A DNA stretch of 42,860 nucleotides from the NCBI GenBank assembly GCA_021463195.1, contig JAJTXZ010000039.1:1-42860 (forward strand). Reading direction: 5' to 3'. Made by a program: the position numbers and the translations under genes. Source of the stretch: Anaerolineae bacterium (lineage in GTDB: Bacteria; Chloroflexota; Anaerolineae; UBA4142; SHND01). The notes below the pieces were generated by a model. The model ran no database searches. It saw only the letters and a list, made by a program, of their open reading frames with translations, and was not told where the DNA came from. Positions within the stretch are counted from its first letter, which is position 1. The number at the start of each line of letters is the position of its first letter. This document shows positions 1-9,057 of the stretch, one piece after another.

Positions 1-9
1 AGCGGAGGC

Positions 10-46
10 GAGAAATCTCGACCTTGCGCGTCAAACGAGATTTCTC
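10..46. repeat. Inverted repeat, 11-bp arms
   Basis: Positions 10-20 (gagaaatctcg) are perfectly complementary to 36-46 (cgagatttctc), with a 15-nt loop. There is no T-tract after the right arm, so it is not a clear terminator. It may be a dispersed palindromic element or the end of a feature lying to the left of the window. Function unknown. Confidence 0.5.
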
Positions 47-114
47 ATTGCATTCGAAATGACAATGGCTGCTCCCTGACTTTGTGCCAGCCCTAGTCAC
101 CCGTCACACCCCCA

Positions 115-144
115 TTGACACGGCGCGGATGCGTGTGCTACACT
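115..144 (+). promoter_or_regulatory. Sigma70-type promoter
   Basis: TTGACA at 115-120, an 18-bp spacer, and TACACT at 139-144 preceded by TGC (extended -10). It lies 27 nt before the ATG at 172, and it argues against translation starting further upstream in the same frame. Confidence 0.65.
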
Positions 145-171
145 CTTGACAAATTCAAAAGGAGGCTTGCT

Positions 172-486
172 ATGCCATGTTGCGCAATAGCGTTACTCGC
201 TCTCTTTGGTCCGCGCTTGATATTGTTTGGTATTTGGCTGTTCAATAATCCGTATCTTCAGCGCGCAACGGATAATTGGTTATTGCAATGTTTCGGATTT
301 TTCTTTCTGCCCTGGACGCTGCTGGCATACGCGTTTTCAATCAATACCTTTGGCGCAGGTCAATTTGCGGGCTTGGACGGCACCGGGTTAGCGCTGACCC
401 TTGTCGGATTCATTATTGACCTTGTTTCATATGGCGGCAGCGGCTATGGCAATCGCGATCGCATTCGCAGCTATACGAGCCACTAA
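172..486 (+). CDS. Small membrane protein, unknown function
   Basis: A 104-residue protein starting MPCCAIALL. The ATG at 172 is chosen because a strong Shine-Dalgarno (aaaggagg) lies about 7 nt upstream and a good promoter sits at 115-144. Two or three hydrophobic segments are visible (about residues 4-25, 38-58 and 70-90). The tail is Gly/Tyr/Arg rich (GGSGYGNRDRIRSY) and probably cytoplasmic. There are no catalytic motifs. It is monocistronic, with a terminator directly after the stop. I do not recognise a named family; short membrane proteins with this 'GYGNRDR' type of ending occur as uncharacterised genes in related bacteria. Confidence 0.8.
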   Translation: MPCCAIALLALFGPRLILFGIWLFNNPYLQRATDNWLLQCFGFFFLPWTLLAYAFSINTFGAGQFAGLDGTGLALTLVGFIIDLVSYGGSGYGNRDRIRSYTSH

Positions 487-488
487 AC

Positions 489-523
489 AAAAAAGCGAGT
501 TCCCAAAAGGAACTCGCTTTTTT
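489..523. terminator. Bidirectional rho-independent terminator
   Basis: Stem aaaagcgagttcc / ggaactcgctttt with a short loop, flanked by A-runs on the left and T-runs on the right. It can stop transcription from both the small membrane protein (plus strand) and the penicillin-binding protein gene (minus strand), which converge here. Confidence 0.85.
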
Positions 524-556
524 GTCAAGACAATTTTCCAACTGCGCCTCTACATT

Positions 557-3500
557 TTATAACGGTATCCGCGTTGCCGTTGGCGAAATTTCCGGCGTCG
601 GCGTGACATTCGGCGTTTGCGTCGGCGCGGGCGATTCGGTTGGCAAACTAGTCGGTTCAAGCGTCGGTTCGAGCGTCGGCTCGAGCGTCGGTTCAAGCGT
701 TGGTTCGAATGTCGGTTCAAGTGTCGGTTCGAGCGTCGGCTCGAGCGTCGGTTCAAGCGTCGGCTCAAACGTCGGCGTTCGAGTAGGTCGCCGCGTCGGC
801 TCGGGCGTTTGGGTCGGCGGCGCAAACGCGATGACATACACGCGCACTTTGTCTTCGCGCGGCTGTCCCCATTGGTCTGTCGCGGTCAAGCGAATATCCA
901 ACTCGCCTTCGCCGTACGCGTTCGCCTCGAACTGTCCCAATTTACCGCGCGTCTCGACATTGCCCGACGCAATCAAATCCCAACGTCCGGCGCGTCCCAC
1001 CTCCAAAACCCACGCGCCACCCTGCGGAATTCGTACCGCGCCATTCACCGTCACCGTTCCCGAAACTTGCGCGCCCGGGTCGGGCCGATTGATTTTCACC
1101 CCGACCGGTTCGGGCGTCGCGGGCGCGTTGTTGACGCACGGACTCGTTTCAGTCGGCGGAATCGGATAACCCTGCGCCGCGCCCCATTCGCGAATGCGGT
1201 CGTATGGGATCACTGGATCAGGCAATAAATTCGCAAAGACGCGCTCTTCGATCGTTTCAGGCGCGCAATTTTCATTCGCCAATAAATTATTCGTCACATC
1301 AATCTTTAATCTTGTCCACACGTTATCAAACTGGGTCGGCGCTTGATTGTTCAAAAAGATTTCGTCGTGCCGATGGTCGGCGGGACAATCTTCCGTCGGC
1401 GCCAAGCCCGATTCATTGCACACTTGCGCTTGCACCAGACCGGGCGGAACGTTCAGCGCGTGCGCGGGAATATTTTTGAACGCGTCCGCCTCTTGATACA
1501 CCCGTTCCAAAACATTGTGCCAAATCGGCGCGGCGCCTGTGACACCCGAAACATTTTGCATCGCTTGATTGCGCGGATTGCCGACCCAAACGCCCAACAC
1601 AAATTCATTCGTGCCGCCGAGCGTCCAATTATCTTTGTAATCGTTCGTCGTGCCCGTTTTAACAAAGGTCGGACGCGCGGTCTTCAACGGCGAATTCGGA
1701 CCGAATGCGGGCGCGCGCGCGTTATTGTCCGAAAGAATGTTCGTGATGAGATAAGCGTGACGCGCGTCCAGCGTCTGTTCCATCGGCGCGTCCTGACGCG
1801 CCGCGTCATACAGCGTGCGCCCCGCGCCATCCACAATTTTCAAAAACGCCGTGAGCGGCGCGCGTTTGCCGCCATTCGCAAAGGTCGCGTACGCGCCGGT
1901 CAATTCGGTGAGTTTGACTTCCCCCCCCCCCAGCGTCAACGCGAGCCCGTACTGTTGCGGATTGTTGAACGTGGTGATGCCCAAACGCTGCGCCATGCCC
2001 ATCATTTCCGGGACACCGACAAAATATAACGTCTTGACGGCGGGAATATTGTACGAATTCGCGAGCGCGCCGCGCGCGGTGACGAGCCCATGTTCTTTGC
2101 CGTCATAATTTTGCGGCACATACGACGGCTGCGCGCCGTTCGGAAATTCCGTCGTCAAATCGTACAACGGCGTCGCGGGCGTCCAACCTTTTTCAAACGC
2201 GGCGACATACGTAAGCGGCTTGATCGAAGAGCCGGGTTGACGCAAACGCGTCGCCACATTCACCTGCCCGTCAATTTTTTCATCGTCAAAATTCACGCTG
2301 CCGAGCATGCCCAAAATTTCGCCGTTGCGCGGATTGACCGCTACCGCCGCCGCGCTGTTGACGTTTTTATTTTTCAACGCGGCGATTTGTTTGCGCGCTT
2401 CCTCTTCAATAATATTTTGCGTTTGCGGATCGAGCGTAGTGTATACCTGCAAACCCGCGTTATCGGCATTCGCGCCGTAGGTTTCCTGCAATTGTTGGCG
2501 CACGTATTCCACAAAGTGCGGCGCGCGCGTGTAATTCAAACCCGCCTTGCAATGACTGACGAACGCGTCGCTGTTGACGCGCTGCGTCATTTCTTGCGCC
2601 GCCGCGCGCGCTTGCGCCGCCGTAAGCATGCTTTGCTCTTGCATCAAATCCAACACAACGCTTTGGCGTTCCAACGCGCGGTCGGGATTGATGCACGGGT
2701 CGTAAATCGCGGGCAGCTGCGGCAAACCCGCGAGCAGCGACGCCTCCGCCAAATTTAGCTGCGTCACATCTTTTTGAAAGTATGATTGCGCGGCGGCTTG
2801 AATGCCGTACGAATGATTGCCATAATTGATGGTGTTGAGATAAAACGCGAGAATTTCGTCTTTGGAATAACGCCGCGTCACTTCGAACGCGAGAATCGCT
2901 TCTTTGATTTTGCGTTCGACGGTTTGTTCGGGCGACAACAGCGCGGTCTTGATGAGCTGCTGCGTAATCGTGGACGCGCCGCTGACGGGACGCTGATAGC
3001 GGACGAGATAATAAATCGCGCGCGCGAGGCCGTAAAAATCCACGCCGGGATTGGTGTAGAACGACGGGTCTTCGGTTGCCAGCGTTGCCTGTTTGAGCGC
3101 CATCGGAATCTTGTCGGGCGGAATAATCGTATGCCGGCCAAGATTCGGGTCAAGAATTTCATACAATAGCGCGCCGGTGCGGTCATAGATTTTGGTGGAC
3201 TGCGAAGTATTGACGGTCGCCAATTTATCGGCGGACGGCAAATCTTGCGCGTAATAAAAATACGCGCCGCCGGCGAGCGCGAGACCGCCGCAGCTTAGAA
3301 ACAAAAACGCGCCGAGCGCAAAAGTGCCCAACCGCGTCAACCATACGCGCGCGATAGCGGAACGCGCGGGCGCGGCGGGCAGCGCGGGCGGATAATATTC
3401 CGCGCCGCGCGCGACATCGGACGCGGGCGCGCCGCGTTCGGGCAGCGCGTTCGGCGCGGGATTTGCGCGTGGCGACGCGGGACGCGGGTATTCATATTCA

Positions 3501-3577
3501 TACCCGCGCGCGCCATTATCGTCCGGCGACGCGGACGATTGCGCGCGCGGGTTGTTTGGATTTTGCCAATCGTTCAT
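557..3577 (-). CDS. Class A penicillin-binding protein (glycosyltransferase plus transpeptidase)
   Basis: A 1006-residue bifunctional peptidoglycan synthase. The start at 3577 (MNDWQNPNN) is chosen because AAGGAA lies about 10 nt upstream; the frame is open 31 codons further but that extension looks non-coding. Order: Pro/Ala-rich cytoplasmic head (1-75), one membrane segment (about 83-109), GT51 transglycosylase (about 125-300: TEDPSFY with catalytic Glu169, GASTITQQL near 200, YLNTINYG near 246), transpeptidase (about 405-680: SSIK with Ser450, SYN at 508-510, KTG at 640-642), then an Ig-like domain near 850-940 and a Thr/Pro-rich tail. It polymerises lipid II glycan and cross-links peptides outside the membrane. 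The tail is a 12-bp tandem repeat encoding (LEPT)n, and codons for GGG near residue 550 form an 11-nt G-tract. The tail may reach into or through the cell wall. Confidence 0.96.
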   Translation of the reverse strand: MNDWQNPNNPRAQSSASPDDNGARGYEYEYPRPASPRANPAPNALPERGAPASDVARGAEYYPPALPAAPARSAIARVWLTRLGTFALGAFLFLSCGGLALAGGAYFYYAQDLPSADKLATVNTSQSTKIYDRTGALLYEILDPNLGRHTIIPPDKIPMALKQATLATEDPSFYTNPGVDFYGLARAIYYLVRYQRPVSGASTITQQLIKTALLSPEQTVERKIKEAILAFEVTRRYSKDEILAFYLNTINYGNHSYGIQAAAQSYFQKDVTQLNLAEASLLAGLPQLPAIYDPCINPDRALERQSVVLDLMQEQSMLTAAQARAAAQEMTQRVNSDAFVSHCKAGLNYTRAPHFVEYVRQQLQETYGANADNAGLQVYTTLDPQTQNIIEEEARKQIAALKNKNVNSAAAVAVNPRNGEILGMLGSVNFDDEKIDGQVNVATRLRQPGSSIKPLTYVAAFEKGWTPATPLYDLTTEFPNGAQPSYVPQNYDGKEHGLVTARGALANSYNIPAVKTLYFVGVPEMMGMAQRLGITTFNNPQQYGLALTLGGGEVKLTELTGAYATFANGGKRAPLTAFLKIVDGAGRTLYDAARQDAPMEQTLDARHAYLITNILSDNNARAPAFGPNSPLKTARPTFVKTGTTNDYKDNWTLGGTNEFVLGVWVGNPRNQAMQNVSGVTGAAPIWHNVLERVYQEADAFKNIPAHALNVPPGLVQAQVCNESGLAPTEDCPADHRHDEIFLNNQAPTQFDNVWTRLKIDVTNNLLANENCAPETIEERVFANLLPDPVIPYDRIREWGAAQGYPIPPTETSPCVNNAPATPEPVGVKINRPDPGAQVSGTVTVNGAVRIPQGGAWVLEVGRAGRWDLIASGNVETRGKLGQFEANAYGEGELDIRLTATDQWGQPREDKVRVYVIAFAPPTQTPEPTRRPTRTPTFEPTLEPTLEPTLEPTLEPTFEPTLEPTLEPTLEPTLEPTSLPTESPAPTQTPNVTPTPEISPTATRIPL
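651..770. repeat. 12-bp minisatellite, 10 units, in PBP tail
   Basis: Ten near-identical 12-bp units (gtcggttcaagc type on the plus strand), each encoding four residues of the LEPT/FEPT tail. Units 2-4 and 7-9 are identical in order, which indicates a 60-bp higher-order duplication of five units. Copy number is likely to vary between strains without breaking frame. Confidence 0.9.
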
Positions 3578-3740
3578 CGTGAAAAATAATTCCTTGTTGA
3601 ATGATAGAAACAAGACGAATGCGCTTGCAAAACAGTTCCGCCTGAATATTTTATATATGCCACACATCAATTAAGGGCGAATTAAAAACCGCCTCTTTTT
3701 TTGGCGCGCTTGTGATAAAATGCCAAGCGATGTGTAAATT

Positions 3741-4184
3741 ATGCAAAAGATTGCGCGCGACGCATTCATTCTGTTGAACGCGGCGGCGATTTTTTTGATC
3801 GCCGCATGTCAATCCGCCGCGCCAACGCAAATTATAAATTCGCGGCCTAATGGCGTCATCCTCAAAGATGGCGCGTGGACGCCGAACGCGGAAATGGTTA
3901 CGACTTTGGAAACGCGTTTGCCCGCGTATCTCGCGCAGCAGCAAACCAAATTCAGCGCGCGTCAAGCGCCGATTGTGGAACGCCTCGCGCAATACAAATT
4001 TCAATACTGGGGCGAAATGGAAAACGGCAAGCGCGTCATTACCATCAACGCGTTTTGCGCGGCTTTCGACGATTGGAAAACGCAGCGCGTATTCGTCCTC
4101 GACGGCGGCGATTGTTTTTTTAACCTGCAATACGATGTGGATTCAGGAACGTTTTTCGATTTGCAAGTGAACGGGGAAGCGTGA
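3741..4184 (+). CDS. Lipoprotein, unknown function
   Basis: A 147-residue protein with a signal sequence (residues 5-20 hydrophobic) and a lipobox IAAC with Cys23, so a membrane-anchored exported lipoprotein is expected. The mature part is mixed alpha/beta with a conserved-looking ending (DGGDCFFNLQYDVDSG, two-strand character) that resembles small uncharacterised lipoproteins. The start is set by the signal peptide; no strong Shine-Dalgarno is seen, and a TAAAAT lies at 3716-3721. Divergent from the PBP gene. No catalytic motif and no functional call. Confidence 0.75.
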   Translation: MQKIARDAFILLNAAAIFLIAACQSAAPTQIINSRPNGVILKDGAWTPNAEMVTTLETRLPAYLAQQQTKFSARQAPIVERLAQYKFQYWGEMENGKRVITINAFCAAFDDWKTQRVFVLDGGDCFFNLQYDVDSGTFFDLQVNGEA

Positions 4185-4269
4185 ACTGAATTTTCGATTT
4201 TCGATTTGTGAATTTCGATTTTCACTTGCCGAAAAATATGAATCGAAAATTGAAATTCTAAATTCTAAA

Positions 4270-5034
4270 ATGCCTACTCTTTTCGACCTCACCGACAAAA
4301 AAGCGATTGTCACCGGCGGCGGACGCGGGCTGGGACGCGCGATCGCGATTGGACTGGCGCAATTCGGCGCGGATGTCGCGGTTGTTTCGCGCACGCAAAG
4401 CGAATTGGAAATCACCGCGCGTGAAATTGAAAAACAGAATCGCCGCGCGTTGATTTATTCCGCCAACGTCGCCAAAAAAGCGGACATTGAAAAAATCGCG
4501 AGCGACGTTGTCGCGCAATGGGGCCGCGTGGACATTCTCGTCAACAACGCGGGCGTAGACGCGGCGAGTCCCGCGCTCGAGTACACGGAAGAGGATTGGG
4601 ATTTTGTCCTCAACGTGAATTTGAAAGGATATTTTTTGTTCGCGCAAGCGTGCGCGCGTGAAATGAAAAAAACGGGCGGCGGCGCGATTATCAACAATTC
4701 CTCCATCTGCGGCGACGTGGCGGTGAAAAATATCGTCGCCTACAACGCGAGCAAGGGGGGGGTGAATATGTTGACGCGCACGCTCGCGGTGGAATGGGCG
4801 CCGTACAACATTCGCGTCAACGCGTTCAGCCCCGCGTACATGGAAGCGTTCATGCCCGGCGCGGCGAGCGAACATGATGAAAAAAAAGAAGCAAGCATCC
4901 GCGATCTGACGCCATTGGGGCGCAGAGGAAAACCTGAAGAACTAGTCGGTCCCGTTGTGTTTCTCGCGTCCGACGCGTCGTCATACGTCACTGGAGAAAT
5001 TTTGATGGTGGATGGAGGATGGACGGCGCGGTGA
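4270..5034 (+). CDS. Short-chain dehydrogenase/reductase
   Basis: A 254-residue classical SDR, NAD(P)-dependent. The cofactor motif TGGGRGLG is at 15-22, NNAG at 92-95, catalytic Ser144/145, and Tyr158-x-x-x-Lys162 (YNASK). The closing VDGGWTAR is typical of the 3-oxoacyl-ACP reductase / gluconate 5-dehydrogenase group, so the substrate cannot be fixed from sequence. There is no Shine-Dalgarno: the start codon directly follows a short repeat (attctaaattctaaa). SKGGVNM is encoded by an 8-nt G-tract at 4755-4762. It probably makes its own transcript, with a repeat array after the stop. Confidence 0.93.
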   Translation: MPTLFDLTDKKAIVTGGGRGLGRAIAIGLAQFGADVAVVSRTQSELEITAREIEKQNRRALIYSANVAKKADIEKIASDVVAQWGRVDILVNNAGVDAASPALEYTEEDWDFVLNVNLKGYFLFAQACAREMKKTGGGAIINNSSICGDVAVKNIVAYNASKGGVNMLTRTLAVEWAPYNIRVNAFSPAYMEAFMPGAASEHDEKKEASIRDLTPLGRRGKPEELVGPVVFLASDASSYVTGEILMVDGGWTAR

Positions 5035-5035
5035 G

Positions 5036-5157
5036 GGAGATTGGAGACTGGAGATTGGAGATTGGAAATTGGAAATTGGAAATTGGAAATTGGAAATTGG
5101 ATGATTGGATGATTGGAGAATTGGGTGATTGGGTGATTGGGTGATTGGATGATTTTT
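5036..5157. repeat. Short tandem repeat array (gattgga / gattgggt family)
   Basis: About 120 bp made almost only of degenerate 7-9 bp units: gattggag, ggaaattg, gattggat and gattgggt. Its last part is the exact reverse complement of repeat tracts inside the large synthase gene (24829-24909, 26015-26066). It fills the spacer between the SDR and the next small gene and has no coding potential of its own. Confidence 0.9.
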
Positions 5158-5202
5158 GATTTGCGATACGCGAGTTGCGATACGCGAAAGGAGAATTTCA
5201 TT

Positions 5203-5325
5203 GTGAAACAACTAGCGTGGCTGACACCGATTGCATGGGTGATGATTGCGCTGTACATTCTGACACTATCGTTCTTTGCTCTGAGCACGGTGTTCTTGTT
5301 CTTCAAGATGCTCTTGGGAATCTAA
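5203..5325 (+). CDS. 40-residue single-pass membrane peptide
   Basis: A GTG start at 5203 has a strong Shine-Dalgarno (aaaggag, 5187-5193) 9 nt upstream. The product (M)KQLAWLTPIAWVMIALYIL... has one long hydrophobic segment (about residues 8-38) and almost no soluble part. The frame stays open upstream but only through repeat DNA. Function unknown; the ribosome-binding site is the main evidence that it is real. Confidence 0.55.
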   Translation: MKQLAWLTPIAWVMIALYILTLSFFALSTVFLFFKMLLGI

Positions 5326-5474
5326 AGCGAACTCAATGCACAGCGTGTCATTGCAAACCGTTCGCGCAAAGCAATCTCAATATCCAATGCGACAAATTTC
5401 GCTCGGGTTCATAGCCAAATTGTGTAATGTGAGTTAATGATTTTGACAACATACGCCATGAGGAGAAATGATTT

Positions 5475-6443
5475 ATGGTGAAATGGGTTGTCCGAATTTT
5501 CGGCGGCATCGTCGCTTTTATCGTGATTGTGATTTTTGCGGGCTGCGCGTACCAGGCGCTTGCGGAATCGAATGACGCGCGCGCGTATCCACCGCCGGGG
5601 CAGTTGCTTGATGTCGGCGGTTACAAATTGCATTTGTACTGCATCGGCAATGGCGCGCCAACGGTGATTCTGGACGCGGCATTTCCTGCGCAAGTATCGA
5701 ATTGGGTTTGGGTACAGCCGCAGATTGCCAAAACCACGCGCGTCTGCGCGTATGACCGCGCGGGTCACGGCTGGAGCGATTTGGGCTCCGAACCGCGCGA
5801 CGCTAAACAACAGGCGCGCGAATTGAAAACATTGTTGGAAAAGGCGAACGAAAAGGGACCCTTTGTTTTGGTTGGACATTCGCTCGGCGGATTGTATGCG
5901 CGTGAATTTACGGACATGTATCCAGACCAAGTCGCGGGCATGGTGTTGATTGAAAGTTCGCATCCCGATAGTTGGAAACGTCAAAACATGACAGAAGGCG
6001 TTGGCGCGGACGCGGGCATGTTGAACGTTGCGCCAATGCTCGCCCGCGTCGGATTTTTTCGCGCGGGGCTGTTTCCCGTTCCCAAAGCCGATGCCGCGCT
6101 GCCGGAACTACAGCGCAATGAAGAGCAGGCGTATTTCAATTCGGTAAAATATTTTGAAAATCTGCGCGCGGTGAACAATTCGTTTTCCGCCGCGTTACAG
6201 CAAGTGCGCGAGACAAAAAATATTGGCGCTAAACCGCTCGCGATCGTCGTCGGCACGGCGAGCGAAAATTTTCAAGGCGTGCCGCGCGAACTCCAGGAGG
6301 ATTTGTTGAAACTTTCCACCAACAGCGCTTTCATTTCCGTTGATGGCGCAACCCATTCAGGATTGGTGGATGATGAAAGATTCGCGGATGAGACGGCGAA
6401 CGCGATATTGAAAATAGTGGAGGCGGCGAGGAACAAGGAATGA
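5475..6443 (+). CDS. Alpha/beta hydrolase, membrane-anchored
   Basis: A 322-residue alpha/beta-hydrolase-fold enzyme. AGGAG at 5461-5465 fixes the start. Residues 5-23 form an N-terminal membrane segment or signal anchor (there is a Cys24, but the preceding residues are a poor lipobox). The core has the oxyanion region LDAAF, YDRAGHGWSD (93-102), the nucleophile elbow GHSLGG (Ser136) and a C-terminal His294 (GATHSGL). The acid residue is not obvious from sequence. Likely an ester or amide hydrolase acting at the outer face of the membrane; substrate unknown. Confidence 0.9.
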   Translation: MVKWVVRIFGGIVAFIVIVIFAGCAYQALAESNDARAYPPPGQLLDVGGYKLHLYCIGNGAPTVILDAAFPAQVSNWVWVQPQIAKTTRVCAYDRAGHGWSDLGSEPRDAKQQARELKTLLEKANEKGPFVLVGHSLGGLYAREFTDMYPDQVAGMVLIESSHPDSWKRQNMTEGVGADAGMLNVAPMLARVGFFRAGLFPVPKADAALPELQRNEEQAYFNSVKYFENLRAVNNSFSAALQQVRETKNIGAKPLAIVVGTASENFQGVPRELQEDLLKLSTNSAFISVDGATHSGLVDDERFADETANAILKIVEAARNKE

Positions 6444-6497
6444 AGGATGAAAGATGAAACGTGAATCGTTATTGCGTAGCGCGATGAGGGATGCAGG

Positions 6498-8270
6498 ATG
6501 AAACAATTCGAACGCGCGCAAATTTTTCCTGAAAAGAATTTACCCGATGCAAACGAATTGATTGCGGAAGGAAAAAAACTCGCGCACTCGGTGCGCGTGA
6601 AAGCGAATCCGTTTTTGGAAACGCATAACGTCGCGTGCGAGAGCGAATACAAACGCGCGATGATGGCGCGCGGCGCGGTGATGTTTCATTCGCAAATCGG
6701 CTATCGCCAATTTTCAAAATCGCAGCGCGCGTACGCGGAAATTTACGCGCGTTTGCAGGACGCGAATTATCGCATTGACCGCTATGGCATTTGTCTCGAT
6801 TGGAACATGGGCTATCCCTCGCGCGAACGCGCGGCGCGTCCGCGCGGGACAGGAATGATTTTGGAACGCGCACAAGATTTTCGCGCGCTCACACATTCCG
6901 CGCCCGTTGCGCCGCACTTTGGCGATTTTATGATGGGGATGCCTGCCGCCGTCGAAAATGTTTCCGCCGCGCTCGAAGCGGGTTCAACCAGCATCGGCAA
7001 TCTCGGCCAATTTTTTACGTATCGGCTTCCGCAATGGCACGACGAACTCGCGCAAGCGTCCGCGACGGTGACCGCGCTCGCGTTGTGCGCCGCGCAGCCC
7101 GTCGAGATTTTGATTCACTCGAATTTGGATGATGGCTTTGCGCCGCTGTTCAACGACCTCACGAGCGTTTTCGGCATCGTGCTGCTCGAAAAATATATCG
7201 TCGAAAATTTGTTGGGCGGACAAGCGGTGCATTGTTACGGGCATACGTTTGAAAATCCATTGACGCGGCTCGCGTTTCAGCGCGCGCTCGCGCGCGTGAG
7301 CGACACGCCGGGCAGCATGGTGTACGGCAACACGACGATTTATCTCGAAGGCGAAGCGGAAAATTACGCGAATCTGGCCAGTTATTTGTTGGTTGACATT
7401 CTCGCGCAAAAAATTTTGCCGACGGGTCACGCCATCAATCCGATTCCCGTCACGGAAGCGCTTCGCATTCCCGAAATTGACGAAATCGTGAACGCGCAAA
7501 TGTTCGCCAATCGGCTCGCCGCGCGCGCGGAAAATTTTCCTGAATTGCTCGACACGACGCGCGCCGACGCGATTGCGAATCAGTTGATTGCAAGCGGAAA
7601 ACAATTTCAAGAAAATGCGCTGCAAGGTTTGAGCGAGGCAGAGATTGACATTGCGAATCCCGTTGAATTGATGCTCGCGCTGCGGCGCATCGGCGCGAAA
7701 AAATTGGAAGCCGCGTTCGGCGCGGGCGAGCTGCGCGCGCAAGAAAAACGCGCGCCCGTCGTGATGGCAACCACCATCGCCACGTTGCAAGCGCGCGCGG
7801 ACAAATTGCTGAACGCGTTGGATGCAACTTTGCGCGACGAATTAAGCGCATCGGGCGCGATTGTCGTCACCGCCAGCACGGACGTTCACGAGTACGGGAA
7901 AATTTTTCTCGAAGCGGTTTTGGAACGGCTCGACATGCAGTTAATTGATTGCGGCATCGCCGCGGACCCCGATGTCGTCGCCGCGCGCGCGAAACAATTT
8001 CACGCGGACGCGATTGCGATTAGCACGTACAACGGCATCGCGCTTGCGTACTTGCGCGAATTACGCGGCGAATTGCAGCGTCAACAAATTGCGCCAATGA
8101 TTTTTATCGGCGGGCGCTTGAATCAAATTCCCGAAAATACAGAGAACAGTATGCCCGTAGATGTGACGGACGAGTTGCGCGCGTTGGGAGCGTACAGCTG
8201 CGTGCGCGTGGAGGATATGTTGACAGAATTGCGCGAGGTGGTGGAGCCGAGAAAGAGATTGGAGACTTGA
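6498..8270 (+). CDS. B12-binding mutase-like protein
   Basis: A 590-residue protein. The C-terminal part (about 445-580) is a cobalamin-binding Rossmann domain: STDVHEYG gives D462-x-H464-x-x-G467, where H464 would be the lower cobalt ligand, followed by ISTYNG and FIGGRLNQ, matching the DxHxxG...S...GG pattern of methionine synthase and mutase B12 domains. The N-terminal 430 residues resemble a TIM-barrel catalytic part of the kind in the glutamate mutase E group (GSTSIGNLGQFFTYRLPQW, NPIPVTEALRIP), but I cannot assign the substrate. Having both parts on one chain differs from the two-subunit glutamate mutase. It probably catalyses a radical carbon-skeleton rearrangement. No partner gene lies alongside. 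Confidence 0.75.
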   Translation: MKQFERAQIFPEKNLPDANELIAEGKKLAHSVRVKANPFLETHNVACESEYKRAMMARGAVMFHSQIGYRQFSKSQRAYAEIYARLQDANYRIDRYGICLDWNMGYPSRERAARPRGTGMILERAQDFRALTHSAPVAPHFGDFMMGMPAAVENVSAALEAGSTSIGNLGQFFTYRLPQWHDELAQASATVTALALCAAQPVEILIHSNLDDGFAPLFNDLTSVFGIVLLEKYIVENLLGGQAVHCYGHTFENPLTRLAFQRALARVSDTPGSMVYGNTTIYLEGEAENYANLASYLLVDILAQKILPTGHAINPIPVTEALRIPEIDEIVNAQMFANRLAARAENFPELLDTTRADAIANQLIASGKQFQENALQGLSEAEIDIANPVELMLALRRIGAKKLEAAFGAGELRAQEKRAPVVMATTIATLQARADKLLNALDATLRDELSASGAIVVTASTDVHEYGKIFLEAVLERLDMQLIDCGIAADPDVVAARAKQFHADAIAISTYNGIALAYLRELRGELQRQQIAPMIFIGGRLNQIPENTENSMPVDVTDELRALGAYSCVRVEDMLTELREVVEPRKRLET

Positions 8271-8279
8271 GATTGGAGA

Positions 8280-8702
8280 TTACTTGAGTGACTCATCCAA
8301 CGCGACACAATCCCGAATCAGCGTTTCCAAATTCGGCGCATCGAACAAAATGCCCGGGGCGGGCAAACGATTCTGTTTGATGTTTGGCGGTTCGTGGCGA
8401 TGATGGGGAAAAGTGGATTGGAGAGATTCGATTTCGGGGTGGGGCTGCGGGTCATACCAGCGGAGTTTTTCATCGTGGAACGATACATCATAGCTGTAAT
8501 CCATGATGCGCGCATTTCTAAAATCAATTACTTCCTGAACATCGAGAATCAAGCCATTGGCAAACTGGATTTGCCCTTCCACATTGCTGGTCATGGCAGC
8601 GGTGCTATAGATTCGCAGTGTGGAAGAAACAATCACATCTGGGAAATCGGCAATGAGCGCATAAACCAACGCTTCGTACTCGATGCGCGAAGGAAATGGC
8701 AT
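8280..8702 (-). CDS. TumE-type (DUF6516) toxin, copy 1
   Basis: A 140-residue protein with the TumE/DUF6516 signature: a Tyr-rich strand (MDYSYDVSFHDEKLRWYD) followed by QPHPEIE and PHHRHEPP. The family is annotated as the toxin of type II toxin-antitoxin pairs. It is the second gene of a two-gene unit, 14 nt after its helical partner (8717-9010). The C-terminal half is nearly identical in protein and DNA to copy 2 (10689-11108), while the N-terminal half has diverged strongly. Toxicity is inferred from family and pairing. Confidence 0.78.
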   Translation of the reverse strand: MPFPSRIEYEALVYALIADFPDVIVSSTLRIYSTAAMTSNVEGQIQFANGLILDVQEVIDFRNARIMDYSYDVSFHDEKLRWYDPQPHPEIESLQSTFPHHRHEPPNIKQNRLPAPGILFDAPNLETLIRDCVALDESLK

Positions 8703-8716
8703 AGAGGAATATCACA

Positions 8717-9010
8717 TCACGCAAGTACAGGTTCAAGCGGGTCAATTACGATAGAAGCATTCTCGGACACTTGAAATTGGCGCATTCGCTCTTGAGAGAG
8801 AGTTTCTAATGCTTTCTCGCGGTCAAGCTTGATTTGATAATATGCTGACCATTCCGAAAATTCTTTGCGATGCTCGCCATTATCCAAACGTCCTTGCGAG
8901 TACAGCTTGAAAAAATCCGCTGAACTCAACCAAAAACGTCGCTCATAACGCCGCGTAATTTCATCGGCAACGCGCAAATCGTCTAAAATTTCAGTAATTG
9001 TTGCTTGCAT
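8717..9010 (-). CDS. TumE partner (putative antitoxin), copy 1
   Basis: A 97-residue, mostly helical acidic protein (ITEILDDLRVADEITRRYERR, WLSSADFFKLYSQG). It precedes the TumE-type gene by 14 nt, the usual antitoxin-first order. Residues 4-50 are strongly conserved with copy 2 (11120-11425), and the C-terminal third is unrelated. There is no visible DNA-binding motif, so autoregulation is uncertain. Divergent from the GH10 gene at 9058. Confidence 0.7.
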   Translation of the reverse strand: MQATITEILDDLRVADEITRRYERRFWLSSADFFKLYSQGRLDNGEHRKEFSEWSAYYQIKLDREKALETLSQERMRQFQVSENASIVIDPLEPVLA

Positions 9011-9057
9011 AGTTCCCTCGCTCGCAAACGATTATAGCATAACTACGCGAGGCATTT

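Noticed and set aside
651-770. Possible CRISPR array
   Set aside because: Units are 12 bp and directly adjacent, without spacers, and they code in frame for the PBP tail.
4981-5211. Minus-strand peptides rich in NHPITQSP near the array at 5036
   Set aside because: Pure translation of the repeat array; no start signal and no non-repeat sequence.
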